This document shows, piece by piece, positions 9,551 through 17,423 of a stretch of DNA of 64,000 nt. Position numbers and translations under genes: made by a program. Position 1 is the stretch's first letter; every line of letters begins with the position of its first letter. Source of the DNA: an uncultured Oscillospiraceae bacterium (lineage in GTDB: Bacteria > Bacillota > Clostridia > Oscillospirales > Acutalibacteraceae); NCBI GenBank assembly GCA_902492455.1, contig CABULH010000018.1, positions 9,290 through 73,289 of the forward strand. Reading direction: 5' to 3'. The notes under the pieces are model-generated. The model did no database searches. It saw nothing but the letters and a program-made list of their open reading frames with translations, and was not told where the DNA came from.

Positions 9551-10618
9551 ATGAAGAAAGGCTGTTTGGCCGCAGTATATCTGGGAGTGTTGCTGGTCAC
9601 TGGATGCGGGGGAACTCCGCAAGGGCAGGAGGGGCTGAGCACGTTTTCATCTTCCACAGAAACAACCCGGGAGACGGCTGCTCAGGCAGAGAGAACCATT
9701 TTTACACAACAGGAAACCCCTGTGCTGACGACCGCCGCATCTGAAAATACCACGGCGCCGCTGTTTCCTGCCACCACTTCTCCGTCCCTGCCGCCAGTTT
9801 CCACCTGGCCGATGATGACAGGAGATCCTGATCCTGTACCCATGCCTACGCAGGCCCATTCTCAAAAAGAGAAAATAGAGAAAGCGGTGGAGCGGCTGAA
9901 CGCTGCACTGGATAAGACGGAAGCTTTAAAGCAGCTCCATTTCTCCTGTTTATCGGAGCGATGGTATACGGATGACAAAGACCGGGTGTACGTGAAAGGC
10001 GAAACGGAATACTGGCAGAATAGGGCTTCCGGACAGGAAAGTTATATGCATGATAGCCACAGTATTGCGCCCTTTTTGAAGGATAAGGAAAGCTGGTATA
10101 CGGTATTTATAAAACCCAATGATCGATATGAAAGAAGACGTTCTCAACTGAAACCGAATTTTACTGCATCTAAAGAGAGCGGCCAGTTCAATTTATCGGA
10201 GGAGAACCCCCTTTATACAGGGTTGCGATTTGGCGACAACGGCATTAATCCAGATGCTGCTCCGAGAAACGGTTCAATCTTTGCGCTAAAGCGGTTATCT
10301 CCTGAGATGGTTACGGCTGTGGAAGAAAAAAACGGGGAGATTATCCTGAAGTATCAGGCGGTGCCCCTGACCTACGACGCTGATGACCAGTATGGGGGCA
10401 GAAAGGCTGAGCATACGGCATCTTTTTCATTATCGAAGGATGGATACTTGCTGTCGCTAAAGGTCTCTTATATTGCCCACTGTGATTACAGCGACATTTT
10501 TCATATGACGGTAAATAAGAATGTTGCTGATATTCAAGAAGCGATTACTTTCACCGTCCACGATCCGGGCCGTCCGGTGTCGATTGCCAAACCGGATTGG
10601 GCGGCGGCCCTTGATTGA
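9551..10618 (+). CDS. Lipoprotein of unknown function with Thr/Ser-rich linker
   Basis: A 355-residue predicted membrane-anchored lipoprotein. The first 19 residues are a type II signal with lipobox LVTGC (Cys19). Residues about 20-100 are a low-complexity Thr/Ser/Pro linker. The rest (about 105-355) is a soluble beta-rich domain with alternating Lys/Asp/Tyr strands (RVYVKGETEYWQN), loosely like LolA/DUF6612-type lipoprotein folds; that comparison is weak. ATG 9551 is preferred over the in-frame TTG 9536 because GAGGGGAG lies 6 nt before it. It has its own promoter, and the hairpin at 10645-10678 is a likely end. I do not recognise a function. Confidence 0.8.
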   Translation: MKKGCLAAVYLGVLLVTGCGGTPQGQEGLSTFSSSTETTRETAAQAERTIFTQQETPVLTTAASENTTAPLFPATTSPSLPPVSTWPMMTGDPDPVPMPTQAHSQKEKIEKAVERLNAALDKTEALKQLHFSCLSERWYTDDKDRVYVKGETEYWQNRASGQESYMHDSHSIAPFLKDKESWYTVFIKPNDRYERRRSQLKPNFTASKESGQFNLSEENPLYTGLRFGDNGINPDAAPRNGSIFALKRLSPEMVTAVEEKNGEIILKYQAVPLTYDADDQYGGRKAEHTASFSLSKDGYLLSLKVSYIAHCDYSDIFHMTVNKNVADIQEAITFTVHDPGRPVSIAKPDWAAALD

Positions 10619-10644
10619 CGCGTTTTCAAGCAGTTTGATGGTGC

Positions 10645-10688
10645 AATCGGGTTTGCCCATCGGCAAACGCCCGATTTTGTGGTACAAT
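10645..10688 (+). repeat. Hairpin-plus-promoter repeat element, copy C
   Basis: AATCGGG-TTTGCC (10645-10657) folds with GGCAAA-CG-CCCGATT (10662-10676) and runs into TTTTGTGG and TACAAT (10683-10688). The hairpin can end the lipoprotein transcript, while the extended -10 (TGTGG-TACAAT) can start the next one. The 22-nt core at 10651-10672 recurs base for base at 60545-60566, followed again by TTTTGTGG and a -10. Confidence 0.7.
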
Positions 10689-10712
10689 GCAGGATGAAGG
10701 GAGAGGATCATC

Positions 10713-12059
10713 TTGCAGAAACCACCGTCCATCGGAATGCGGATCATCAAATCCGCCGTCGCCGTCTTTTTATGTTTTTCTCTATCCCTGCTCCGCAGCC
10801 GATTTTTTCCCTTTTTTGGAGAAGGCGTACCCTTTTATTCCGCCATCGCCGCTATCCTCTGTATGCAGCCTTATGTGTCGGGCAGCGTGAAAACCGCGCT
10901 GAACCGCACGGTGGGCACCGTCATCGGTGCGGCGGGAGGAACCCTCTTTTTACTGGCGGAACGGGGAACGGGATTGCAGGGGATGCCGCTGCTTCGGGAT
11001 CTGCTGCTGGCATTGTGCATTATACCGCTGCTGTATGTAACAGTGGTTCTGAAAAAGACCACCGCTTCCTATATTACCTGTGTGGTATTCCTCAGCATCA
11101 CCGTATCCCACGCGGCGGACGTCAACCCGTATCTGTTCGCCCTCAATCGTATGGCGGATACGTTAATTGGTATTTTTGTTTCTTTGCTTGTGAATGTGTC
11201 CCATCTTCCCAGACGGCGGGACAGAAAAACACTTTTTGTACTGGGGTTGGACGGGGGGCTGGCCCTGGTTGGCGAAAAGGTATCTGCCGGGACGGCAATT
11301 CGCTTCAATCGTTTGGTGGAACAGGGCGCCTTGGTGACTGTGGCATCCTTTCGCTCACCGGCTCAATGGCTGCCCCGGGTGGAGGGGCTGGATCTGCGGC
11401 TGCCGGTATTGATTATGAATGGGGCGGCGCTGTATGACCGGCGGACTCATACCTATTTATATACGAAGCCTCTGCCAAATCCTGTGCGGGCGGAAGTAGA
11501 AGATGTTTTTCGACGGTTTGGATTAAACTGTTTTCAATATGCAGTGGTTCACGAGGTCATGCATGTTTATTACGGCGCTTTTACCAATCCGGCGGAAAAG
11601 GATTTGGTGCTGCGGATGCGTGGCAATGCCCACGAGAATTTTGTTTGTGGTCCTTTGCCGGCAGGGCATGAAGCATTGCGGATATTGGCTTTGGATACCG
11701 AGACTATGATTGACCGGTTGGCGATAGCACTGGAAGCATTGCCCTGCGCGGACAGGATTCGTCTGGTCAGGAGGCCATGCCGGCAGCAGGAAGGCTATGA
11801 TTATATTGGGATTTATCCGGTGGAAGCATCGCCTGCCGCCGCGCTGACCGAACTGAAGAAACGTGTTGGGGCGGACCGGGCAGTGGTATTCGGAGGCAAT
11901 GACAGAGATATCCCGTTGCTGGAAGCGGCGGACAGAAGCTACGCTTCAGCCGATGCGGGGGAGGCGGTACAGGCGGCTGTTGACCGACGGCTGTCTGCAG
12001 AAGGCGGCGAGGGTATTTTGAGAGCCGCAGAGAAGCTATTTATAAAAAGAGAGCATTAA
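10713..12059 (+). CDS. Aromatic acid exporter-like membrane domain fused to a HAD-like domain
   Basis: A 448-residue fusion. Residues 1-165 hold about five hydrophobic segments resembling the ArAE_1/FUSC-like exporter half (ILCMQPYVSGSVKTALNRTVG near residue 50 is typical). After a basic patch (HLPRRRDRK) residues 175-448 resemble a Cof-type HAD IIB phosphatase: cap region in the middle and motif IV FGGNDRDIPLLEAADRSY near 395. Motif I reads LGLDGGLAL where a catalytic HAD has DxDGT, so the nucleophile aspartate is a glycine and the domain is probably not a normal phosphatase. The TTG start 10713 has GGGAGAGG 8 nt upstream; the later ATG 10737 has none. A 21-bp gap links it to the next gene. 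The substrate is unknown. Confidence 0.8.
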   Translation: MQKPPSIGMRIIKSAVAVFLCFSLSLLRSRFFPFFGEGVPFYSAIAAILCMQPYVSGSVKTALNRTVGTVIGAAGGTLFLLAERGTGLQGMPLLRDLLLALCIIPLLYVTVVLKKTTASYITCVVFLSITVSHAADVNPYLFALNRMADTLIGIFVSLLVNVSHLPRRRDRKTLFVLGLDGGLALVGEKVSAGTAIRFNRLVEQGALVTVASFRSPAQWLPRVEGLDLRLPVLIMNGAALYDRRTHTYLYTKPLPNPVRAEVEDVFRRFGLNCFQYAVVHEVMHVYYGAFTNPAEKDLVLRMRGNAHENFVCGPLPAGHEALRILALDTETMIDRLAIALEALPCADRIRLVRRPCRQQEGYDYIGIYPVEASPAAALTELKKRVGADRAVVFGGNDRDIPLLEAADRSYASADAGEAVQAAVDRRLSAEGGEGILRAAEKLFIKREH

Positions 12060-12080
12060 TGGAAAGGTAGGGCGGGCGGT

Positions 12081-13280
12081 ATGAATTATAATAGAAAAAG
12101 ATGGCTGTCTATTGCAATGGCCATGATTTTGTCAGTCGTTTTGTTTTCATTCACCGCCTTTGCTGAATCGTCAGCCGCCCGCTTATGGCTTACCGGCGCG
12201 AAGGTGGTGCAGCCAGGTGAAAGCCTGTTTTTGCAGCTACGGGTTGAAGGCAGCAGCCTACAGGCGGTACAGGGTACGCTTGATTATGACACCGATTTAT
12301 TATCGCTGGAACAGATAACCAAAGCGGAAGATGACGGAGAAACAGACGAGTGGATGATTACCTGTACGGGCAATACATTTAAGGCCTTCGATTATGATTT
12401 GGATACGCCCTTGACCCAGGAGAATGTTTTGCTAAATATAGTCTTTTACGTGAAGAAACCAGTGTCGACGGACACCACCATTATTACTTGCAGAGATCTT
12501 CGCATTGACGAGGGTAACGGGCTGCGCAGTCTGCCGCCTGTTATGCACGAATTGAAGGTGGATGGCTTTTCCGGTGCGGATGCCGCGCTGCGCTCTCTGC
12601 AGGCGGAAGGGGCTGTTCTTAAGCCGGCGTTTGATCCTGACGTGCTCTATTATGAAGTAACTGTACCGGAAGACATGGAAAGACTGAAGCTGCTGGCAGA
12701 ACCTGAGAAGGAAAATGCCAGCTTGGACATTGTGGATCAGCCGCTGAGAAAGGGAGAAACCACCAGCCTATGGGTGAATGTGACTGCTGAATCCGGGGAG
12801 GTGCGGACCTATGTCGTAGATGTGCACCGTGGCACTGTCAAAAACGACGGCAATGTCACCATATTGGGAAAAAGCGACGATAATGATTTAAAAGCGCTGT
12901 ATGTGGGTGGTTTTGACGTTTTGCCCACCTTTCAAAAGGATGTTACATCTTATAAGGTAGAACTTCCTTATGATATCAAAGTGATAACCGTGGAGGGAAT
13001 AGCCGTTGATAAAGCGGCATCTGTGGAGATCCAAGGGGCTTCTATGCCTGAACCGGGAAGCAAGCAAACGGTATCCATCATTTGTACGGCGGAAAATGGG
13101 TCAAGCAAGCAATACACGGTAGAACTTCACCGCGCGGCGAAGCCTTCTGCTGCATCATTATCCGTCTGGCGATTGATTCTTTGGGGTGCGATTGTGGTTG
13201 CCATATGCGCGGGAATCGGCAGTGCAGCGGGTATCCTTTGTTATAAAGGAAGGAAAGCGCATAGAAACCAGGAAAAATGA
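12081..13280 (+). CDS. Membrane-anchored surface protein with cohesin-like and cadherin-like domains
   Basis: A 399-residue exported protein. A signal peptide ends near AFAES (residue 29). Residues about 33-160 resemble a cohesin/dockerin-partner fold (GTLDYDTDLLSLEQI near 65; LLNIVFYVKK near 118). Two cadherin-like beta-sandwich modules follow at about 165-250 and 258-350, each ending in a YxVxxHR strand. One helix (WRLILWGAIVVAICAGIG, near 370) and a basic tail anchor it to the membrane. No sortase motif. It follows the exporter/HAD fusion by 21 bp and is probably cotranscribed; a strong terminator follows. Cohesin similarity is by pattern only, so dockerin binding is a guess. Confidence 0.75.
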   Translation: MNYNRKRWLSIAMAMILSVVLFSFTAFAESSAARLWLTGAKVVQPGESLFLQLRVEGSSLQAVQGTLDYDTDLLSLEQITKAEDDGETDEWMITCTGNTFKAFDYDLDTPLTQENVLLNIVFYVKKPVSTDTTIITCRDLRIDEGNGLRSLPPVMHELKVDGFSGADAALRSLQAEGAVLKPAFDPDVLYYEVTVPEDMERLKLLAEPEKENASLDIVDQPLRKGETTSLWVNVTAESGEVRTYVVDVHRGTVKNDGNVTILGKSDDNDLKALYVGGFDVLPTFQKDVTSYKVELPYDIKVITVEGIAVDKAASVEIQGASMPEPGSKQTVSIICTAENGSSKQYTVELHRAAKPSAASLSVWRLILWGAIVVAICAGIGSAAGILCYKGRKAHRNQEK

Positions 13281-13317
13281 CCATCGGCAGGATTGCTGAG
13301 GCTAAACATAAAACCAA

Positions 13318-13372
13318 AAGGGTTTTCGCAGATTTTTTTAAAAAGTGAGCGAAAACCCTTGCTTTTTGCTTT
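13318..13372 (+). terminator. Intrinsic terminator before the ribosomal superoperon
   Basis: AAGGGTTTTCGC (13318-13329) and GCGAAAACCCTT (13349-13360) form a perfect 12-bp stem, followed by GCTTTTTGCTTT. It separates the surface-protein operon from the rpsJ promoter. Confidence 0.9.
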
Positions 13373-13384
13373 GAGATAGTGTAA

Positions 13385-13742
13385 TATAATCAAGCGTGAC
13401 TGTGACCGGGGGATGATTGCGCGCTTTTCCTGGAAACAGTTCGGACTGCACGATATGCGATGAAGCGGGAGGTTGCGGCCGGTATGGTCGGTTTTTCCGC
13501 TGAGTATGTCCGATTTTAAACCGGGCGACAAGGAATACTGTCAGCACACGGCGGCTCCGGAAGCTGCGCCGTTTCACGGTGCCGCGGAGGGAGGCTTGCG
13601 CGCTGTGTGCCCAGGACGCTGATCCGTACCCGGAAACTTGTTTCAAGTGTCCGGTTTTTTCACGGCCAAGCGAGAAACACCCGGCAGGGTGTACGGATTT
13701 GGCGCCGCCCGCCAACTCAATTTATTAAGGAGGCGTTTTTCA
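13385..13742 (+). promoter_or_regulatory. rpsJ promoter and structured S10-operon leader with attenuator
   Basis: A perfect TATAAT lies at 13385-13390, with no good -35 at normal spacing. The roughly 340-nt leader is rich in inverted repeats. Near its end CCGGA-A-ACTTG (13630-13640) pairs with CAAGT-G-TCCGG (13644-13654), directly followed by six T (13655-13660): an intrinsic terminator 80 bp before rpsJ. It sits inside a larger stem ATCCGTAC (13622-13629) with GTACGGAT (13691-13698), which also encloses CACCC-ggca-GGGTG (13678-13691, sharing one base). This suggests premature termination control of the superoperon. The regulator, if a ribosomal protein, is not known. Confidence 0.65.
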
Positions 13743-14054
13743 GTGGCAGTCAAGGAGAAAATCAGAATTCGCATCAAGGGGTATGATCATCAGTTGGTGG
13801 ATCAATCCGCCGAGAAGATCGTGGAGACGGCCCGCCGTACCGGCGCCCGGGTTTCCGGCCCTGTTCCGCTTCCCACCGAGAAGGAAGTCGTCACCATCCT
13901 GCGCGCGGTGCACAAATACAAGGATTCCCGCGAGCAGTTCGAGACTCGGACGCACAAGCGTCTAATCGACATCCTTCGTCCGTCCAACAAGACAGTTGAA
14001 GCCCTGATGGGGCTTGAACTCCCCGCCGGTGTGGAAATCGAAATCAAACTGTAA
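13743..14054 (+). CDS. rpsJ: 30S ribosomal protein S10
   Basis: uS10, 103 residues, also the NusE antitermination factor. Typical features are IRIRIKGYDHQLVDQSAEKI at the start and THKRLIDI near residue 72. GTG 13743 is used with AAGGAGG 9 nt upstream; the longer in-frame extension runs through the leader terminator and is not coding. First gene of the S10 operon; no tuf or fus gene precedes it. A 128-bp gap separates it from rplC. Confidence 0.98.
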   Translation: MAVKEKIRIRIKGYDHQLVDQSAEKIVETARRTGARVSGPVPLPTEKEVVTILRAVHKYKDSREQFETRTHKRLIDILRPSNKTVEALMGLELPAGVEIEIKL

Positions 14055-14182
14055 CACGGTTTGCGGATTTTCCGGCGAGGTCATGTTCCCCTGTTTCGGA
14101 AAGGCGGCTGCGGCCCCGGCGCAAGGGTGTCGCCAGCGGTCGGCGAGGAAACGGCGGAACCAATAACCAAGGAGGTATAGAC

Positions 14183-14818
14183 ATGCAGAAAGGCATCATC
14201 GGCAAAAAAGTCGGCATGACCCAGATCTTCGATGAGAAGGGCAACGTTGTCCCGGTAACCGTTATTGAAGCCGGCCCCTGCGTCGTGGTTCAGAAGAAGA
14301 CGGTGCAGAACGATGGGTACGACGCCCTTCAGTTTGGATTCGGCGACGTGTCCGTCAATCGGGTCAACAAACCTATGAAGGGTCATTTTGAAAAAGCGGA
14401 TGTGGCTCCCAAGCGGACGCTGCGGGAATTCCGCTTCGACAACTGCGACGCTCTCAACGTCGGCGATATCGTCAAGGCGGATACCTTCGCCAGCGGCGAC
14501 CGTGTGGACGTGGTGGGCATCAGCAAAGGTAAAGGCTACGCCGGTGCCATTAAGCGCTGGAACTTCCAGCGGCTGAAAGAGACTCACGGTACCGGCCCGG
14601 TGGCCCGTCACGCCGGCTCCCTGGGCGCCTGCTCCTCTCCCTCTCGTGTATATAAGGGGATGAAGGGCGCGGGCCATCTGGGTGCGGAGCGCGTCACCGT
14701 GCAGAACCTTGACGTCGTCAAGGTGGATGCGGAGAACAACCTGATCGCGGTGCGCGGTGCCGTTCCCGGCCCCCGCGGCGGCATCGTGGTGCTCTCGGAT
14801 TCCGTCAAGAAGGCGTAA
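14183..14818 (+). CDS. rplC: 50S ribosomal protein L3
   Basis: uL3, 211 residues, early 50S assembly protein near the peptidyl transferase centre. Starts MQKGIIGKKVGMTQIF, and carries the conserved loop around GTGPVARHAGSLGACSSP (near residue 135) with the glutamine-methylation-site region altered as in Gram-positives. AAGGAGG precedes ATG 14183; 16 bp to rplD. Confidence 0.98.
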   Translation: MQKGIIGKKVGMTQIFDEKGNVVPVTVIEAGPCVVVQKKTVQNDGYDALQFGFGDVSVNRVNKPMKGHFEKADVAPKRTLREFRFDNCDALNVGDIVKADTFASGDRVDVVGISKGKGYAGAIKRWNFQRLKETHGTGPVARHAGSLGACSSPSRVYKGMKGAGHLGAERVTVQNLDVVKVDAENNLIAVRGAVPGPRGGIVVLSDSVKKA

Positions 14819-14834
14819 GGAAGGAGGAAATCAA

Positions 14835-15458
14835 ATGCCTACAGTATCGACTTACGACATGACCGGCAAGCAGACCGGCACCATGGAACTGAACGACGAA
14901 GTTTTCGGCGTGAAGCCCAACGGCACCGTGATGCACAGCGCCGTCGTGAATTATTTGGCGAACCAGCGCCAGGGCACCCAGTCCACCCTCACCCGTTCCG
15001 AGGTAAGCGGCGGCGGCAGAAAGCCCTGGAGACAGAAGGGTACCGGCCACGCTCGTCAAGGCTCCATCCGGGCTCCCCAGTGGACCCACGGCGGTATTGC
15101 TCTGGGCCCCAAGCCCCGCAGCTATAACTATGTGCTGCCCAAGAAGATGCGCCGTTTGGCCATCAAATCCGCTTTCTCCTCCAAGGTGCTGGCGGGTGAG
15201 ATGAAGGTGCTGGACAGCCTCTCTTTGGAAGAGATCAAAACCAAGAAGATGGTTGCCGTTTTCAAAGCTCTGGAGGCGGATAAAAAGGTGCTGCTGGTGC
15301 TGCCGGAAAAGGATGAGACCGTTATCCGTTCCGCCCGCAACATCCCCGGCGTCAAGACTGCTTTGGTGAACACCCTGAACGTTTATGATGTTCTTAATGC
15401 CGACGCTTTTATCGTTGTCAAAGAGGCAGTTGCCCAGATCGAGGAGGTGTACAAATAA
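14835..15458 (+). CDS. rplD: 50S ribosomal protein L4
   Basis: uL4, 207 residues, lines the exit tunnel. The loop GGGRKPWRQKGTGHARQGS (near residue 57) is diagnostic. ATG 14835 follows AAGGAGG; the stop TAA shares a base with the rplW start (TAATG), so the two are translationally coupled. In proteobacteria L4 represses its operon; here only the rpsJ leader looks regulatory. Confidence 0.98.
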   Translation: MPTVSTYDMTGKQTGTMELNDEVFGVKPNGTVMHSAVVNYLANQRQGTQSTLTRSEVSGGGRKPWRQKGTGHARQGSIRAPQWTHGGIALGPKPRSYNYVLPKKMRRLAIKSAFSSKVLAGEMKVLDSLSLEEIKTKKMVAVFKALEADKKVLLVLPEKDETVIRSARNIPGVKTALVNTLNVYDVLNADAFIVVKEAVAQIEEVYK

Positions 15459-15748
15459 TGGAAGCTCGCGACATTATCCTCAAGCCGGTCATCACGGAAA
15501 AATCCGTGCAGGGTCTGGCGGAGAAAAAGTACACCTTCCGTGTGGCGGAGGGCGCCAACAAGATTGCCATCGCCAAAGCGGTGGAAGAAATCTTCGGCGT
15601 CAAAGTGCTGAAGGTCAACACCGTCAGCATGAAGGGCCACAAGCGCCGTATGGGCCGCAACGAAGGCTACACTCCGGATTGGAAAAAAGCCATTGTCACC
15701 CTGACGGCGGATTCCAAGACCATTGAGTTCTTCGACGGCATGTTCTGA
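15458..15748 (+). CDS. rplW: 50S ribosomal protein L23
   Basis: uL23, 96 residues, at the tunnel exit where SRP and trigger factor dock. Conserved ILKPVITEKS at the start and NTVSMKGHKRRMGR near residue 52. Overlaps the rplD stop by one base, with GAGGAGG inside the end of rplD. A 169-bp hairpin-rich gap follows before rplB. Confidence 0.97.
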   Translation: MEARDIILKPVITEKSVQGLAEKKYTFRVAEGANKIAIAKAVEEIFGVKVLKVNTVSMKGHKRRMGRNEGYTPDWKKAIVTLTADSKTIEFFDGMF

Positions 15749-15751
15749 TAG

Positions 15752-15885
15752 CCCGTTCCGACGGGTAAAAGGCCATCCCCCGGCAGCGCCGGGGAGGCCC
15801 CGTTTCTTTGCAGACGGGGCTGGGGCGGGAATTCCCGCCGGCATTGTATGGGGCGGAAAACGGGAAAACCGTGTGGCGCCGCCCC
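15752..15885 (+). repeat. Cluster of five consecutive hairpins between rplW and rplB
   Basis: Five inverted repeats follow one another: CCCGT/ACGGG (15752-15765); CCCCGGC/GCCGGGG (15778-15794); GCCCCGT/ACGGGGC (15797-15820); the 16-bp palindrome GGCGGGAATTCCCGCC (15824-15839); and GGGGCGG/CCGCCCC (15850-15885) with an inner ACGG/CCGT. None has a T-tract, so they are not terminators. They may stabilise or process mRNA or bind a protein. Confidence 0.7.
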
Positions 15886-15917
15886 GCAAAGCTAAGTAAC
15901 AGGAGAGTGAATCGGGA

Positions 15918-16751
15918 ATGGCTACCAAGAATTATAAGCCGACCACCCCCGGACGCCGCGGCATGTCGGTCATCGACTACAGCGGATTGTCCAAGGTGGA
16001 GCCGGAGAAGAGCCTGCTGGCTCCCATGAACAAAAGCGCCGGCCGCAACAGCTATGGCCGGATCACCGTCCGCCATCGCGGCGGCGGCAACCGCCGGAAA
16101 TACCGGATCATCGATTTCAAGCGCAACAAGACCGGCGTGCCGGCCACCGTTATGACGCTGGAATATGATCCCAACCGCAGTGCCCATATCGCGCTGGTCC
16201 AGTATGAGGATGGCGAGAAGCGCTACATCGTGGCGCCGGTGGGCCTGCAGGTAGGCGATGTGATTACCTCCGGCGAGGAAGCGGACATCAAGCCGGGCAA
16301 CGCCCTGCCGCTGTCCAGTATCCCCACCGGTACCTTCATCCACAACGTGGAGCTCTATCCGGGCAAGGGCGCTCAGCTGGCCCGCAGCGCCGGTACCATG
16401 GCTCAGCTGATGGGCAAGGAAAACAAAATGGCGCTGATCCGCCTGCCTTCCGGCGAGATGCGCAACGTGCCGCTGAACTGCATGGCCACCATCGGCCAGG
16501 TGGGCAACGTGGAGCACGAGAACGTCAAGATCGGTAAGGCCGGCCGCAAACGTCACATGGGCTGGCGTCCCACGGTCCGCGGTTCCGTCATGAACCCCTG
16601 CGATCACCCCCACGGCGGTGGTGAGGGCAAGAGCCCCATCGGCCGTCCGGGTCCGGTTACCCCCTGGGGCAAGCCGGCGCTGGGTTACAAGACCCGCAAG
16701 ACCCACAACCGTTCCGACAAGTTCATCGTCAAGCGCCGCGGCGGCAAGTAA
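15918..16751 (+). CDS. rplB: 50S ribosomal protein L2
   Basis: uL2, 277 residues, needed for subunit joining and peptidyl transfer. RHRGGGNRRKYR near residue 53 and NPCDHPHGGGEGKSPIGR near 225, which includes the essential histidine, are diagnostic. ATG 15918 has AGGAGA 12 nt upstream. 21 bp to rpsS. Confidence 0.98.
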   Translation: MATKNYKPTTPGRRGMSVIDYSGLSKVEPEKSLLAPMNKSAGRNSYGRITVRHRGGGNRRKYRIIDFKRNKTGVPATVMTLEYDPNRSAHIALVQYEDGEKRYIVAPVGLQVGDVITSGEEADIKPGNALPLSSIPTGTFIHNVELYPGKGAQLARSAGTMAQLMGKENKMALIRLPSGEMRNVPLNCMATIGQVGNVEHENVKIGKAGRKRHMGWRPTVRGSVMNPCDHPHGGGEGKSPIGRPGPVTPWGKPALGYKTRKTHNRSDKFIVKRRGGK

Positions 16752-16772
16752 ACGAAAGGAGATTCGTCATTT

Positions 16773-17045
16773 ATGGGTAGAAGCGTAAAGAAGGGTCCTT
16801 TCGTACAGCCCGTGCTGCTGAAAAGGGTCCAGGAAATGAATAAATCCGGCGAGAAGCGTATCCTGAAAACCTGGAGCCGCTCCTCCACGATTTTTCCGGA
16901 TTTTGTCGGGCACACCTTCGCCGTTCACGACGGCCGCAAGCATGTGCCGGTGTATGTCACCGAGGATATGGTGGGACACAAGCTGGGCGAATTCGCCCCC
17001 ACCCGTACCTTCCGGGGCCATGTGGGCTCCAAGAGTTCCAAGTAA
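16773..17045 (+). CDS. rpsS: 30S ribosomal protein S19
   Basis: uS19, 90 residues, in the 30S head with S13. Conserved GRSVKKGPFV start and KLGEFAPTRTFRGH near residue 70. Normal length. AAAGGAG precedes the ATG. Confidence 0.98.
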   Translation: MGRSVKKGPFVQPVLLKRVQEMNKSGEKRILKTWSRSSTIFPDFVGHTFAVHDGRKHVPVYVTEDMVGHKLGEFAPTRTFRGHVGSKSSK

Positions 17046-17068
17046 GCGGTTGAAAGGAGAGAAACGCC

Positions 17069-17404
17069 ATGGAAGCAAGGGCGCAGGCTAATTACGTCCG
17101 TATTTCCCCTCGCAAAGTCAAGATCGTTCTCGACCTCATCCGCAACAAACCGGTTGATGTCGCTATCGCGATTGTGCGTAATACCCCCAAGGCCGCCTGT
17201 GAGCCGATTGAAAAGCTGCTCAAATCGGCGGCGGCTAATGCGGAAACCAACCATAACATGGATAAGAACAACCTCTATGTTGCGGAGTGCTTCGCATGTC
17301 CCGGTCCTATCCTTAAGCGGGTCCGTCCGGCCCCCAAGGGCAGTGCGCATCGCATCCTGAAGAGGACCTCACACATCACCCTTGTGCTCAAGGAAAAGGA
17401 ATAA
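17069..17404 (+). CDS. rplV: 50S ribosomal protein L22
   Basis: uL22, 111 residues, lines the exit tunnel. Start ARAQANYVRISPRKVKIVLD is typical; the tunnel hairpin (PAPKGSAHRILKRTSHI near residue 87) contains the arginines altered in macrolide resistance elsewhere, here of normal form. GAAAGGAGAG precedes the start; 19 bp to rpsC. Confidence 0.98.
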   Translation: MEARAQANYVRISPRKVKIVLDLIRNKPVDVAIAIVRNTPKAACEPIEKLLKSAAANAETNHNMDKNNLYVAECFACPGPILKRVRPAPKGSAHRILKRTSHITLVLKEKE

Positions 17405-17423
17405 GCGAAGGAGGAGGCAAACT

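Noticed and set aside
13638..13742. In-frame N-terminal extension of rpsJ
   Set aside because: It runs through the leader terminator, and S10 of normal length starts at GTG 13743 behind AAGGAGG.
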